From contig NC_071331.1 in assembly GCF_010183535.1 (NCBI RefSeq), positions 6,882,001 to 6,946,000 on the forward strand: DNA of 64,000 bases. Direction: 5' to 3'. The notes beneath the pieces are model-generated. The model made no database searches and had not been told where the DNA came from. It saw nothing but the letters and a program-made list of their open reading frames with translations. This document shows positions 34,890-45,174 of this stretch, one piece after another. A program made the position numbers and the translations under genes. The stretch's first letter is position 1, and every line of letters starts with the position of its first letter. The DNA comes from Caenorhabditis remanei. Taxonomy: Eukaryota; Nematoda; Chromadorea; Rhabditida; Rhabditidae.

Positions 34890-36136
34890 CAGTGCGTGCA
34901 AAAGGGATAGGACACCCCTCGATTTCGGGCCTCCTGAACAAACGAAAAAAGTTATGAAAAATCTGAGACTGCCATTCGATTTAGCGTACAAAATAACCCC
35001 CGAGTACATATTTTCGTCATCTTACCACTTTTCATATTGCCGTACCACCAGAAAGTTACTTTTTCGGTCGTGCAAAAAGGATAGGACACCCTCGAAAATC
35101 GGATTTTCAGTTGATTTTCCGGAATTATTTTTTCACGAAAATCTGTTTTGTATGATTAAAATATACTTTTTATATCGTTTTCGAGTGTTTTCTCATGTTT
35201 TCCCTTATTTTCAACTCCGGTAGACAAGGTTTGACAAAGTTCGAAAATCGACCTCTCAGAATACTTACTGTTTCAAAGTTTCAGGACGTGTATCTCAGTT
35301 TTCAGATAACGTACATTCTTGAAACTTTCTGAAAATGTCAATTGTGTATCTGGTAGTAAAATATACAAAGCTTTCATTTATTAATAGCGATTTTGGAAAG
35401 TTCCACTCAAAACTCTAAAACTCATTTTGACCAAAATTCACTATTTTCGAAAAATTTGTCCAGGATGAATATTCTTTCACTAAAATGAAGTGAGTGATAA
35501 TAAAACTTGACAAAATAATAAAACAACGTTTTGCAAACGTGTGCAGACGATTTTTCTAGGATTTGAACTTTTTTTTCGAAAATAGTGAATTTTGGTCAAA
35601 ATGAGTTTTAGAGTTTTGAGTGGGACTTTCCAAAATCGCCATTAATAAATGAAAGCTTTGTATATTTTACTACCAGATACACAATTGGCATTTTCAGAAA
35701 GTTTCAAGAATGTACGTTATCTGAAAACTGAGATACACGTCCTGAAACTTTGAAACAGTAAGTATTCTGAGAGGTCGATTTTCGAACTTCGTCAAACCTT
35801 GTCTACCGGAGTTGAAAATAAGGGAAAACATGAGAAAACACTCGAAAACGATATAAAAAGTATATTTTAATCATACAAAACAGATTTTCGTGAAAAAATA
35901 ATTCCGGAAAATCAACTGAAAATCCGATTTTCGAGGGTGTCCTATCCTTTTTGCACGACCGAAAAAGTAACTTTCTGGTGGTACGGCAATATGAAAAGTG
36001 GTAAGATGACGAAAATATGTACTCGGGGGTTATTTTGTACGCTAAATCGAATGGCAGTCTCAGATTTTTCATAACTTTTTTCGTTTTTTCGGGATGCCCG
36101 AAATCGAGGGGTGTCCTATCCTTTTTGCACGCACTG
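34890..36136. mobile_element. TA-flanked fold-back (Tc1-like), 1,247 bp
   Basis: Ends CAGTGCGTGCAAAAGGGATA and the complement of CAGTGCGTGCAAAAAGGATA, TA on both sides (34888-34889, 36137-36138). Arms are almost perfect complements up to a centre near 35515. Empty sites (AATAATACTAAC) are at 34511-34522 within B and near 10602 in unit A. The two 89-codon ORFs (34954-35223 plus, 35803-36072 minus) are mirror images of each other. Confidence 0.88.
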
Positions 36137-38622
36137 TACTAACCAGCAAAAGATGCGAAGAGAAAACAGAGAAAAATGTTTCAATGAACTTTCATGAATG
36201 AGTGAATTAGTTGATATTGACAAATTTGTCTCCTCAATTGTGAAGTAGAACTGTACCGTAGTGATTTTTTTCTAGAACGGTAGTTGGAAGTAAAATTTTA
36301 AAAACAGAAGAACAAAGACGTGTTGAAAAAGTATGAAATTTCACCTGCTAATTACATTTTCGAACTAATTAAGATAATAACTAAATAATCAGCCGAATAA
36401 ATAGTTATGATGTTTCAAAACATTGATAAATAACATTCAATATTCCGAGATTAATTATTAAATTGATGCAAGGATTAATAAAACTACTACTCATTAAAAT
36501 AAATATTCTATGCAGAGTTAGAAGTAACCGAGAGCACCCAGAGAAACAGAAAACACACAAGGAGGTTTGATTGGATAACAAAAAAGGATGCCAGGTAAGG
36601 AATGTGTAGACAGAGAATGTAAAGAGCTGCACGGAAATAAGAACTACATTTGAATATAGGAGAACAAGGATATATGTAAGTGGTGATAGCAGTTAAATGA
36701 ATCAGTTGCAGGAAAAAGAGGAAGGGGAGCGAGAAATCTCTCTCCAGTGTAAGAAAGAGAAATTTCTTCCGAAAAGTACATCATAGGAGGAGGATGTGTT
36801 GTATCGGTTGAACCGGAAAAAAGGAAGAAGAAAAAACTGTTTAGTGGAAAAAGAACACAAGATTTATGAACATTAAAAAGGCAAAAAGATCGTTTTTAAA
36901 ACTCAAAGTGAATGAATGTTTCAAGTAATTTTTATATACATATGAAGAATAAAATCGCTAATAGTACAGTTATTTTTTTTTGATTGTGTAGGAACGATTT
37001 TCGCACAACAGATTCAGGAAACTTGTGTTAATCTGAAATTATTTTCTGAAAGACATGTTTATATCTATAACGTTCCTAATTCGAAATCCCAGTGAGAACT
37101 GGTAAAGGAATAATTGACATACTAAAAAAGTTTTTGTAGTGACAGCTGACTGTGAGTAACCAAAGCAATCGCGATGGAAGATAATTACGTATCAGATCAG
37201 ATGAGTCAACCATGAAAATACACACACGAAGTTTGATAATGAACAATTATCCTTAAAATTTTATCCAGAATTCAGGAGTGCCGTGAAACAAGAAAATTAT
37301 GTTCTAAACTGTTTCATCGTTTCATTGTGAACTAAACTAATGACCTAAATTATTCACGATGTTTTAATTGTATTTTATCGGTGTCTTGTTTTTTTTGTTA
37401 GTCTCAAAAAACCGCTGAACTTTTCTGTTTCCGTTATTTTCATTTCAGTGGTGAAAATTTTGATTCGTTGTGTTTCTTTCTTACTTCAATTGATTATGAA
37501 TGAGTATATTTTTATAGGTCTCGTGTATAGATAACGCGTTTATTGGATTCCGTTCAGTAAATAATGCTTAGAATATTTTGAAGGTATGACAATTCCGCTT
37601 ACATCTAATGTTACTCTTGTCTAATAATTGAAACAGAATTAGCTGTTTCAAGATTCTTAAAAAAGTACACAATGTTTAAAAAAATTAATGAAAGTGTATT
37701 TAGAGAAAATATTTTATACGTTTGAACATTGAAAACGATAGAATACTGCTAAAAATCAACAGTAGATTCCAGTCAATATACTAGAAATCACTTTCTTATT
37801 TATTTGAAACAGCATAAAGTCTCCGTCGAAAATAAGCTACACTGGAATACTGTTATTTTGAAACACAGTATATATGATTCTGATGGAAAGTGCCGTTTCA
37901 AACAATTAGATTATTATTAAATTTTGGATTGATGTATTTTTCAATAGTTCTTCATCCTTTTTTTCCTTTTTGATTTGTAGAAAAATTTGAGCAAAACGAT
38001 AAACGATAACTGAAGATATCCAATAAGAATTATAAATATCAGAATAAACTGAGAAGATGGATTCATAAAAGACTAAACACATTTCGCCAGTTTTCTTGAA
38101 ATTATCATGCCGAAACTGAAATTTAATTATTTGAAATGAATATTACTTGAATTTGTAAAATTTGAATTTTTGCAAGATGTATCTGGTAAAAACCAGAAAT
38201 AACTTGAATATGTATTCCCTGTTCCAAAACATTTCAAAAAATACGAGAATCTTCATTGGTCATTATGTCTTTCAGACTAACATTTTTTGTTTTGAATTTC
38301 TGTGAAATATGTACATCTGATGAGTTCCAATTCTCACAAATTTTTGAACTAGAGTTCCCAAACATTTATGGAAAATCGTCTGCAGTTAAAAAGAAAATAC
38401 TCGCAAGAACGATTCTGAGAACGGTATGTTTCAAGATTGGCAAAAAAATAAATTATGTGAAAACGTAAAATTTTTAATACTGTTTCAAATAGTCTTCTTT
38501 ATGCTAAACTTTCAATTTGACCCAGTGCTCGTAGCATTTCGAAAACATCTTCATTCATCAATAAAACCAATTCCACAGCCATATTTATCATTATTATCCC
38601 AAAAAAGCATACAGAGACCAAA
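36137..38622. other. SPK-copine intergenic region, unit B
   Basis: AT-rich, collinear with 10640-12110 of unit A and 54690-57330 of unit C. The right end is the former 3' UTR of the copine. No gene found. Confidence 0.45.
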
Positions 38623-39109
38623 TGTTGCGACGGTTATTGGGCAGGTGAACCCCGAACCGACCGCAATGAGTGAGAGAGTGTGAACTTAGAAAGTTAACCA
38701 ACACAGAATTATACAAACGGTTTATTAGAGCAATCTCAATGGGAGAAACACCATAGTTATAGGAATCTCTTCATGCATTGACGATGGTGGATGGTCCATT
38801 GGCGTTGTTGGTCGCATATGACTTGTCGATGTGTGCAGTTGAGAAGAGACTCCAGTAGGCGAGACGTAGACGATTGACTTCAGATACTGATTGGTAGCGA
38901 TTCGATAGCTTATATTGACATTGAAACGTGGCAAATGTCATCATGATAAGAGTATTGAGTTCGTTTCACGTTGTTGGTAGGCTAAGTAATCCTCCTTTGA
39001 GAGTAACAATAAGTTTACCGTTGTATATTTTATAAATTACGTGGAAATAATCTACGAGTTAGACTGTACCAGTTGTGACAATATAGCTGGGGCTATTATT
39101 GTCACGACA
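38623..39109 (-). repeat. LTR (3' LTR of the minus-strand element)
   Basis: 487 bp. No difference from 41866-42352 was seen when the two were compared by eye, which suggests a recent insertion. Confidence 0.9.
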
Positions 39110-39176
39110 CTGGGGGGCTGGGAAAAGAACTTCCGTAGTGGTAACGTAACGGAAGTTCGTTGCAGAATACCTCTGA

Positions 39177-39560
39177 TTAATCAGAGGAAGAATTGCTGTC
39201 ACTCGACGAAACGAGTGCTTTATTATGACCGACTGTCATCTTGCCTTTATTCGAGTCTGGTGGAAAGTGAGAGGAGTTGCGAGATTGTGAAGTTGATGGA
39301 TATCTGTCATCATGCACTTCGTTGGTTGTAATCCTGCCTCTCTTCATCTTTAGTGCTTGATCCAGAGCTCTTTTTTCAGAAATGGTTTTGTAGGCGATTC
39401 CTACAAGTTCTTGGAATGTTCGGTCTTTTTGGTGATGTTTCTTGAAGACGGTTCCCATGACTTGTTGGGGCAGCTTGCCAATAAACGAATTGATGAAGAA
39501 GGAGTCATCCAACCTGTGACCCCGGAGGGTTCTGACGAAAGCTAGGTGAGTCCACCGCAT
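39177..39560 (-). CDS. Gag-like C-terminal fragment, shifted frame
   Basis: About 127 codons in a different frame from the upstream gag ORF, overlapping its end by 56 nt. Contains INSFIGKLPQQVMG and QELVGIAYKTISEKRALDQA. This resembles the KLP region of the gag-like domain in BEL/Pao elements (DUF1759-type), then a Ser-rich tail. Probably the continuation of the gag ORF after a frameshift or an internal deletion. The methionine may not be a true start. Confidence 0.5.
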   Translation of the reverse strand: MRWTHLAFVRTLRGHRLDDSFFINSFIGKLPQQVMGTVFKKHHQKDRTFQELVGIAYKTISEKRALDQALKMKRGRITTNEVHDDRYPSTSQSRNSSHFPPDSNKGKMTVGHNKALVSSSDSNSSSD

Positions 39561-40635
39561 CGTTCCTCGGCGTCACTACGGGTGGAGGTGGAGACGAGTT
39601 CTCCTGTTTCATTGAAGAGCTTTGACGAAGGATGGGAGTTTCCGATAGACTGGTCGATGGCTCCGGGACTTGTTTGTCCTTACTCGTAGTTGCCGGTTCT
39701 GATTCCTGTTTCTTGTCCGGAGCGGTTTGCCACGTTGGTTGGCGGTTTACGACCTGATACATCATTTCCTGCATTTTCTGCATGCTTTCCTGGATTGCTT
39801 GCATGTTGCCTTGCAGATTTTTGACGGCCCGATTTGCCGTGGCAGATGAATCCAAAAGCAATGTCTGAGTATGCTCGATTGTTCCGATACGAACAGCCAA
39901 ATCATCCGCAAACTCGGCAATGTCTTGGGAGGCTTCGGATGAACCACGGTTGAGTATGTTGGACCGCGGGTGAGCTGAGAAATCCGAACTGTGAGTGCTC
40001 TCGCAGGCTTTTGTCGAGCTTGGCAAGTGTCGACCTGAATTCGACTCGAACCCTGGATCCAATTGATCCGATTGATTGATTGTCTGCTGAACCGATCGTT
40101 CAGGGATGTGTTGTTCTGGTTGTGCACGTCTCGGAGCGATTCCATCGGTTGTATGCGCATTTCCTGGAGCCAGAACATCGGATGGTGGTGGTGGTGGTGT
40201 TTCTGGGATCGCCGAAACGCGTCCAGATCGGAAGTTGTTCACCGTAGTTGTCACGTCTCCGATGAGCGTTATCATTTGATTGACTAGCCCTTCGTGTCCA
40301 CGATCTGCCAGATGGTCCGATATTTGAGCCCGATTGGCTTCAAACACATTCTGCGTACAGAGCTTATTGTTGGTCTTGAGCAGATCGATCGCATTTTCCG
40401 GGAGGTCCTCGATTAGGACCAGTTGATTGCGCAGTTGAGCCAGATACCCGTCGAGTACGGTGATGTTATTGGTGTTTCTCTCAAGTGCCAGAGCGCGGTT
40501 AGCAAGAGAGACGAGCGTTCGGGTTCTTGTTAACTCACGGGTGATACTCCATTTAATTGTTTTCATGGTCACCGGACTCCATTGTTCACTCTTTTCCTTC
40601 TTTTGCTCAGTCTTCTTCTTGTTCTTGTTAGCCAT
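39505..40635 (-). CDS. Gag-like protein of the LTR element (376 aa)
   Basis: Begins at ATG 40635 (MANKNKKKTEQKKEK), a strongly basic start. Residues 35-150 are helical and polar, a Pro-rich stretch (PETPPPPPSDV) is near 170, and residues about 265-300 look like a coiled coil rich in Gln and Met (QESMQKMQEMMYQVV). The C-terminus is low-complexity Ser/Pro. There is no zinc knuckle. The arrangement fits the capsid-precursor ORF of a BEL/Pao-like element but lacks direct motif proof. It is the longest ORF in the window and stays open, in keeping with a young insertion. Confidence 0.65.
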   Translation of the reverse strand: MANKNKKKTEQKKEKSEQWSPVTMKTIKWSITRELTRTRTLVSLANRALALERNTNNITVLDGYLAQLRNQLVLIEDLPENAIDLLKTNNKLCTQNVFEANRAQISDHLADRGHEGLVNQMITLIGDVTTTVNNFRSGRVSAIPETPPPPPSDVLAPGNAHTTDGIAPRRAQPEQHIPERSVQQTINQSDQLDPGFESNSGRHLPSSTKACESTHSSDFSAHPRSNILNRGSSEASQDIAEFADDLAVRIGTIEHTQTLLLDSSATANRAVKNLQGNMQAIQESMQKMQEMMYQVVNRQPTWQTAPDKKQESEPATTSKDKQVPEPSTSLSETPILRQSSSMKQENSSPPPPVVTPRNDAVDSPSFRQNPPGSQVG

Positions 40636-41847
40636 GGTTGGTTGGTTGGTTGGATGCTGTCGATATGGTCGACGAGTCGTTGTAGACTGATATTGTTTTG
40701 TCGAACCTTCATCCTTATATACCCAATATCCATGCCCTGTTTTTTCCTGACCTTGCTCTGGTTTGCTAACCGTGGAATTAGTGATTTCACGAGAGATTGT
40801 ATCACATTCTGTTGCTTAATACATCCTAATGACTCGACTTGTCACTTTTATCAGCTTTCGTATTAGGATTCTGTATGAATCAATGACGTTTTATAGCCAT
40901 CAAAACGTAACTGAGATTCCTATTCTTGTGGTGATTCACATCGTTGGTTCCTGTGGCGTTTCACGGATTCATATGTTTGAGGTCCTCGTTGGAGAACATT
41001 TGCGGAAGTTGCGCAGTCGTCTTCCTGTCAGTTGCAAAGTTCCTGATCTGTAACCTCGTCTTCTCGATGATCCCGTTACTTTGGGCCCTTTCGCGGTTTC
41101 AACGATACGACTGGAGATAGACCATCCTCAAGATGTGGTATGTCGGTGGTGGCGATTCTGTGGCTATCGATATGAGATTTCCGTTTGAACTCCAGAATCC
41201 GGACCACGCTATTTGTTTCCGATCTGACATTTTCATCACGACATCTTTTTTCTAATTTGTCATAAATATGACTTTCCATGAGCACTATTGTGCTTACTTG
41301 ACTATTAGGCACCGATTGTGCTTTTATCAGAATAAACCTTCGTTGAATTCAATTCTGATGTGTCTACGGATAAGCAGAGAACCTCTACGATAAGATTCAA
41401 TGCAATCATTGATTGGATGAATACGATAATTCATAGTTGGTAGGAACGAGACTGTGATTGGAGAGAATGACCAATAGATTTTAGTGGTGGTTCATGAATG
41501 AGGTCTGTTTCATGATTTAGAAACTTCTCTAGTCTCGCTGGGAATAACGTCAACGATATGACGTCCTACCTGTGAACTGTATGTTGCCACTCGTTCGGAT
41601 CCCACCCGAACCCATACAGACACTTGGTGAACAACGACTTTGCTCACGATGATGCACTCTTCGAATAAAAGTTTGGAAACTCTACGATAGAGTTCAATTC
41701 CCTACGATAAGAGAAAGTTTTCCTTCGAGTAAGGAGATCAGAAGTCATCTGCCAGGATCCACTCTACCTATTTTACGTTCGATCAACGTAATCCTAGTTG
41801 AATAACTTTCGAGCTCTGCATTCTCTCACACCACCAAAGTTCGAATG

Positions 41848-41865
41848 ACTCTGGTCGATGCACCA
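41848..41865 (-). other. Primer binding site, tRNA-Gly-like
   Basis: Directly after the 5' LTR on the minus strand: TGGTGCATCGACCAGAGT. The first ten bases complement the 3' end of nematode tRNA-Gly (CGATGC-A plus CCA), and later bases match partly. It fixes the element's orientation together with gag. Confidence 0.6.
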
Positions 41866-42352
41866 TGTTGCGACGGTTATTGGGCAGGTGAACCCCGAAC
41901 CGACCGCAATGAGTGAGAGAGTGTGAACTTAGAAAGTTAACCAACACAGAATTATACAAACGGTTTATTAGAGCAATCTCAATGGGAGAAACACCATAGT
42001 TATAGGAATCTCTTCATGCATTGACGATGGTGGATGGTCCATTGGCGTTGTTGGTCGCATATGACTTGTCGATGTGTGCAGTTGAGAAGAGACTCCAGTA
42101 GGCGAGACGTAGACGATTGACTTCAGATACTGATTGGTAGCGATTCGATAGCTTATATTGACATTGAAACGTGGCAAATGTCATCATGATAAGAGTATTG
42201 AGTTCGTTTCACGTTGTTGGTAGGCTAAGTAATCCTCCTTTGAGAGTAACAATAAGTTTACCGTTGTATATTTTATAAATTACGTGGAAATAATCTACGA
42301 GTTAGACTGTACCAGTTGTGACAATATAGCTGGGGCTATTATTGTCACGACA
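41866..42352 (-). repeat. LTR (5' LTR of the minus-strand element)
   Basis: 487 bp, partner of 38623-39109. On the minus strand it starts TGTCGTGACAATAATAGCC and ends GTCGCAACA. Confidence 0.9.
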
Positions 42353-43171
42353 CCAAAACCAAATTCAAGACAGATCAATATTTTAAAAAGCAATCAAATC
42401 CCATTATCAAAATTCCCATGGAGCACATTATAAAGAGAGAAAAAAATGGAGAAGATGGAGAAGGCACTGATAATATGTACGCAGAAAATAAGAAACACAA
42501 ATTGTTACAAGATGAGACATGAGACCATTTTAAGAATAAGGGAAATGTACAAATAGTGAACAGAGGATTCATCGGGAATCGTCCAGTGTCATTGAACGCA
42601 TTTCATTCGAGAGACGGTGACGGCGGCTGAAAGAATTGAAAACAAAATGATTGAAGTTCAGTGAATACTATCAAATTATTAGACCTTTGAAACAGATTAT
42701 TTTGATTATATACATACTTTCAAAATATTCCGTTCCGAAAATTAGATATATTTCGAGACACACGTTTCATATTGATAATGATGTAACTGTCCAATGAATC
42801 CGCATATGTATGAAAACTCACTTCCTCGTTTGCTCGCCACTGCTACTCGTTCTCATTCTCAACTCATCTTCTTCTCCTTGTCCATGAGCTGAACTTGGTC
42901 TTCTACTACTACTTGGAGCCATCAATCCACCGGTCGCTTCTTCTGATGATTTGAACGTGATTTTGCATGTAGAAAGTGGAAAATTGCCAGGGGATCTGGA
43001 AAAGTAGACTTGTATGTTGAATGAGCTGGAGAGAGTTCATTGCTATCAATGTGGAACATGAAACAGGGAGAAGTTGTTAGTGGTTCCACGGCACATTGAC
43101 GACTAAATGCAGTTTATAAACTTTATATAAATTTCATCCTCAACACTCTATTATTCAGAGTCATTATCTAA

Positions 43172-44575
43172 TTTAAGAGGCACTATCTGTAAGAGTGAGA
43201 ATGTTTGTGTTGGGCCTTGGCACAGTTGCAAAAAGTTGTTTCAATCCGAACTCTTTTTACAGCATATGTACCCCTAAGGTAGTGATTTACAAAAAATATG
43301 TCACCAGTCCTCTATGACGTCATCATAGGGAAAAAGGCCCAATAATCGACTTTTCACCCAAAAATTCATAAAAATTTCAATTTTCCAGATAACATCGGGA
43401 AATTTTGGTAACACGTTAGAAATGTTTTTGGCTACCTTTACACAAATTTCCAACCCCCCAGACACCCCAGAAACCGTTCAATTAAATTTCATTTTCATGT
43501 TTTTTCGATTTTTTCAAAAATCACATAAGGGTCCCCCCTTATGAAAATTTCATTTTAGAAAAAAAATTTCAAAAAAAATTACCTCCGAAAATAATCAGAA
43601 TATTGATACAACACTTGGAATAAGCCAATCCCAAAATATTAGATCTCAGAAATGTGTTTGAACGGATTCCGTTTTTTTTGATCATCCAATTTTTTTCCAG
43701 TTTTTTCCCGTTTTTATCAATAATTCGTACAGAAGTCCTTAAATTTCAAAGGGTATCCTAATTCCTCGCAAAATTTAACATATAGTTCAACTGACATCGT
43801 TAAAAAACAGGGGGACCATTTTGAGATTTTTCTAATTATTTCGAAATTCAGATAAGGGTCCCCCCTTATGAAAGAAAATTTTTATCAAAAAAATAATTCA
43901 ACTTTTTTGATGCAATAAACGTTCAAACTGTAAAAAAATGTTTTCGATATTTTATCAATGTTCTCAACGTCTATTACATCAAAAAAAAAGTTGAATTCTT
44001 TTTTTGATAAAAATTTTCTTTCATAAGGGGGGACCCTTACCTGAATTTCGAAATAAATGGAAAAATCTCAAAATGGTCCCCATGTTTTTTGATGATGTCA
44101 ATTGAAATATATGTTAAATTTTGCAAGAAAGTAGGATGTCCTTTGAAATTTGAGGACTTCTGTACAAATTATTGATGAAAACGGGAAAAAACTGGAAAAA
44201 ATTGGATGAACAAAAAAAACGGAATCCGTTCAAACACATTTCTGAGATCTTATATTTTGTGAGTGACTTATTTCAAGGGTTTTATCAACATTCCAATCAT
44301 TTTCGGAATTAATATTTTTTTGAAATTTTTTTCAAAAATGAAATTTTTATAAGGGGGGACCCTTATGTGATTTTTGAAAAAATCGAAATATCTCAAAATG
44401 GTAACGCTACTTTTTGATGTTTTCAATTGGACATAATAGAACTTTTAGCGGGGAATACGAATACGATTTGAAATTTGAGAACTTCTAGAGGGAATTTTCG
44501 AGAAAAGTTGGAAAAACATGAAAATGAAATTTAATTGAACTGTTTCTGGGGTGTCTGGGGTGCTGAAAAATTCAT
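43172..44575. mobile_element. Imperfect fold-back, right end truncated
   Basis: Arms about 43448-43925 and 43945-44565 are complements with many mismatches (for example AAGGGTCCCCCCTTATGAAA and its reverse). The left side extends about 270 bp further outward (43175-43445) with no right counterpart, and the right arm stops abruptly at CATTTTCATTTTAAAC next to the hAT-like element. The right terminus was probably deleted. No target duplication is visible. Confidence 0.65.
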
Positions 44576-44588
44576 TTTCATTTTAAAC

Positions 44589-45040
44589 GATACTTGCAAA
44601 ATTCCAGGCCGGCCCGGTTTCAGCCCGGCCCGGTCCGCCCGGATTTGAATTTTTGAATTTTTTTCTCTAGAATTTTTTTTTCAATAATTTTTTTGTCTGA
44701 AAATTTTCCAAATTTTTCTCAAGAATTTCAAAAAATCAGTTTTAAGCGAGTTATGAGACCTCAAAATTCCAAAAATCGCTCCCCATCGTAATTTTTTCAG
44801 TACATTTCAATAGAAATTCTCCTCTTCTGAACGTGAAATGCATTCATAAATGTTCATTTTTCGAATTTTTTCTTGAGAATTTTTGAAAATATTGCTTTCA
44901 CGTGTATGACAAGGAGAATTTCTATTGAAATGCACTAAAAAAGTGCACGACTAGCATAGATTTTTGTCATTTTGAGGTCTCATAAATCGCTTTAGACGCA
45001 GTTTCAGACATGTGTGCCGGCCCGGCCCGTTGCAACTCTG
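44589..45040. mobile_element. hAT-like MITE in copine exon 3, unit B
   Basis: Same element and same 8-bp flank TTTTAAAC (44581-44588, 45041-45048) as 16248-16697, with a few base differences. It was inherited by duplication and is not a second insertion. Confidence 0.85.
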
Positions 45041-45174
45041 TTTTAAACCTTGCAATCTCTCAAAACTGAACTCAATCGCCAAGAAATCCTCCAAAACAGC
45101 CGTGTCATTAGTTTTGAATCGATCTTTTTCTGTGATCTGAATTGACAGAGAAATTGAACTTTTGGGTCGGAGAT

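Larger units (their letters stand above)
38623..42352 (-). mobile_element. LTR retrotransposon, non-autonomous, 3,730 bp
   Basis: Two 487-bp direct repeats bound the element, flanked by the 5-bp duplication CCAAA (38618-38622, 42353-42357). Ends are TGT...ACA in either orientation. Gag-type ORFs and a tRNA-Gly-like primer site place it on the minus strand. It has about 1.2 kb of leader before gag and no protease, RT, RNase H or integrase, so it would need proteins from another element. It sits in the former 3' UTR of the copine relic; unit A and unit C have the uninterrupted site (near 12112 and 57331). Confidence 0.9.
42569..45136 (-). pseudogene. Copine gene relic, unit B (exons 3, 12, 13 only)
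   Basis: Keeps exon 3 (about 45049-45136), exon 12 (42822-42995) and the terminal exon (42569-42626). Exon 12 is 174 nt instead of 182: eight bases around the codons for PGKSSEE/LPG are lost, which shifts the frame. Exon 3 is cut by the same hAT-like insertion as in unit A. All exons for C2B and vWA are missing. Between exon 12 and exon 3 lies an imperfect palindrome (43172-44575) in place of unit A's mariner/LINE material, so the two relics share the early damage and then diverged. Confidence 0.8.

Noticed and set aside
34954..36072. Two identical 89-codon ORFs on opposite strands
   Set aside because: They are mirror images in the arms of a palindromic element, with no transposase-like motifs.
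40063..40866. Several plus-strand ORFs in the LTR element
   Set aside because: Antisense to the longer gag-like ORF, with hydrophobic low-complexity translations.
38623..42352. Plus-strand orientation for the LTR element
   Set aside because: The purine-rich tract near 39111 would then be next to the 5' LTR, and the tRNA-Gly-like site and the gag-like ORF both support the minus strand.
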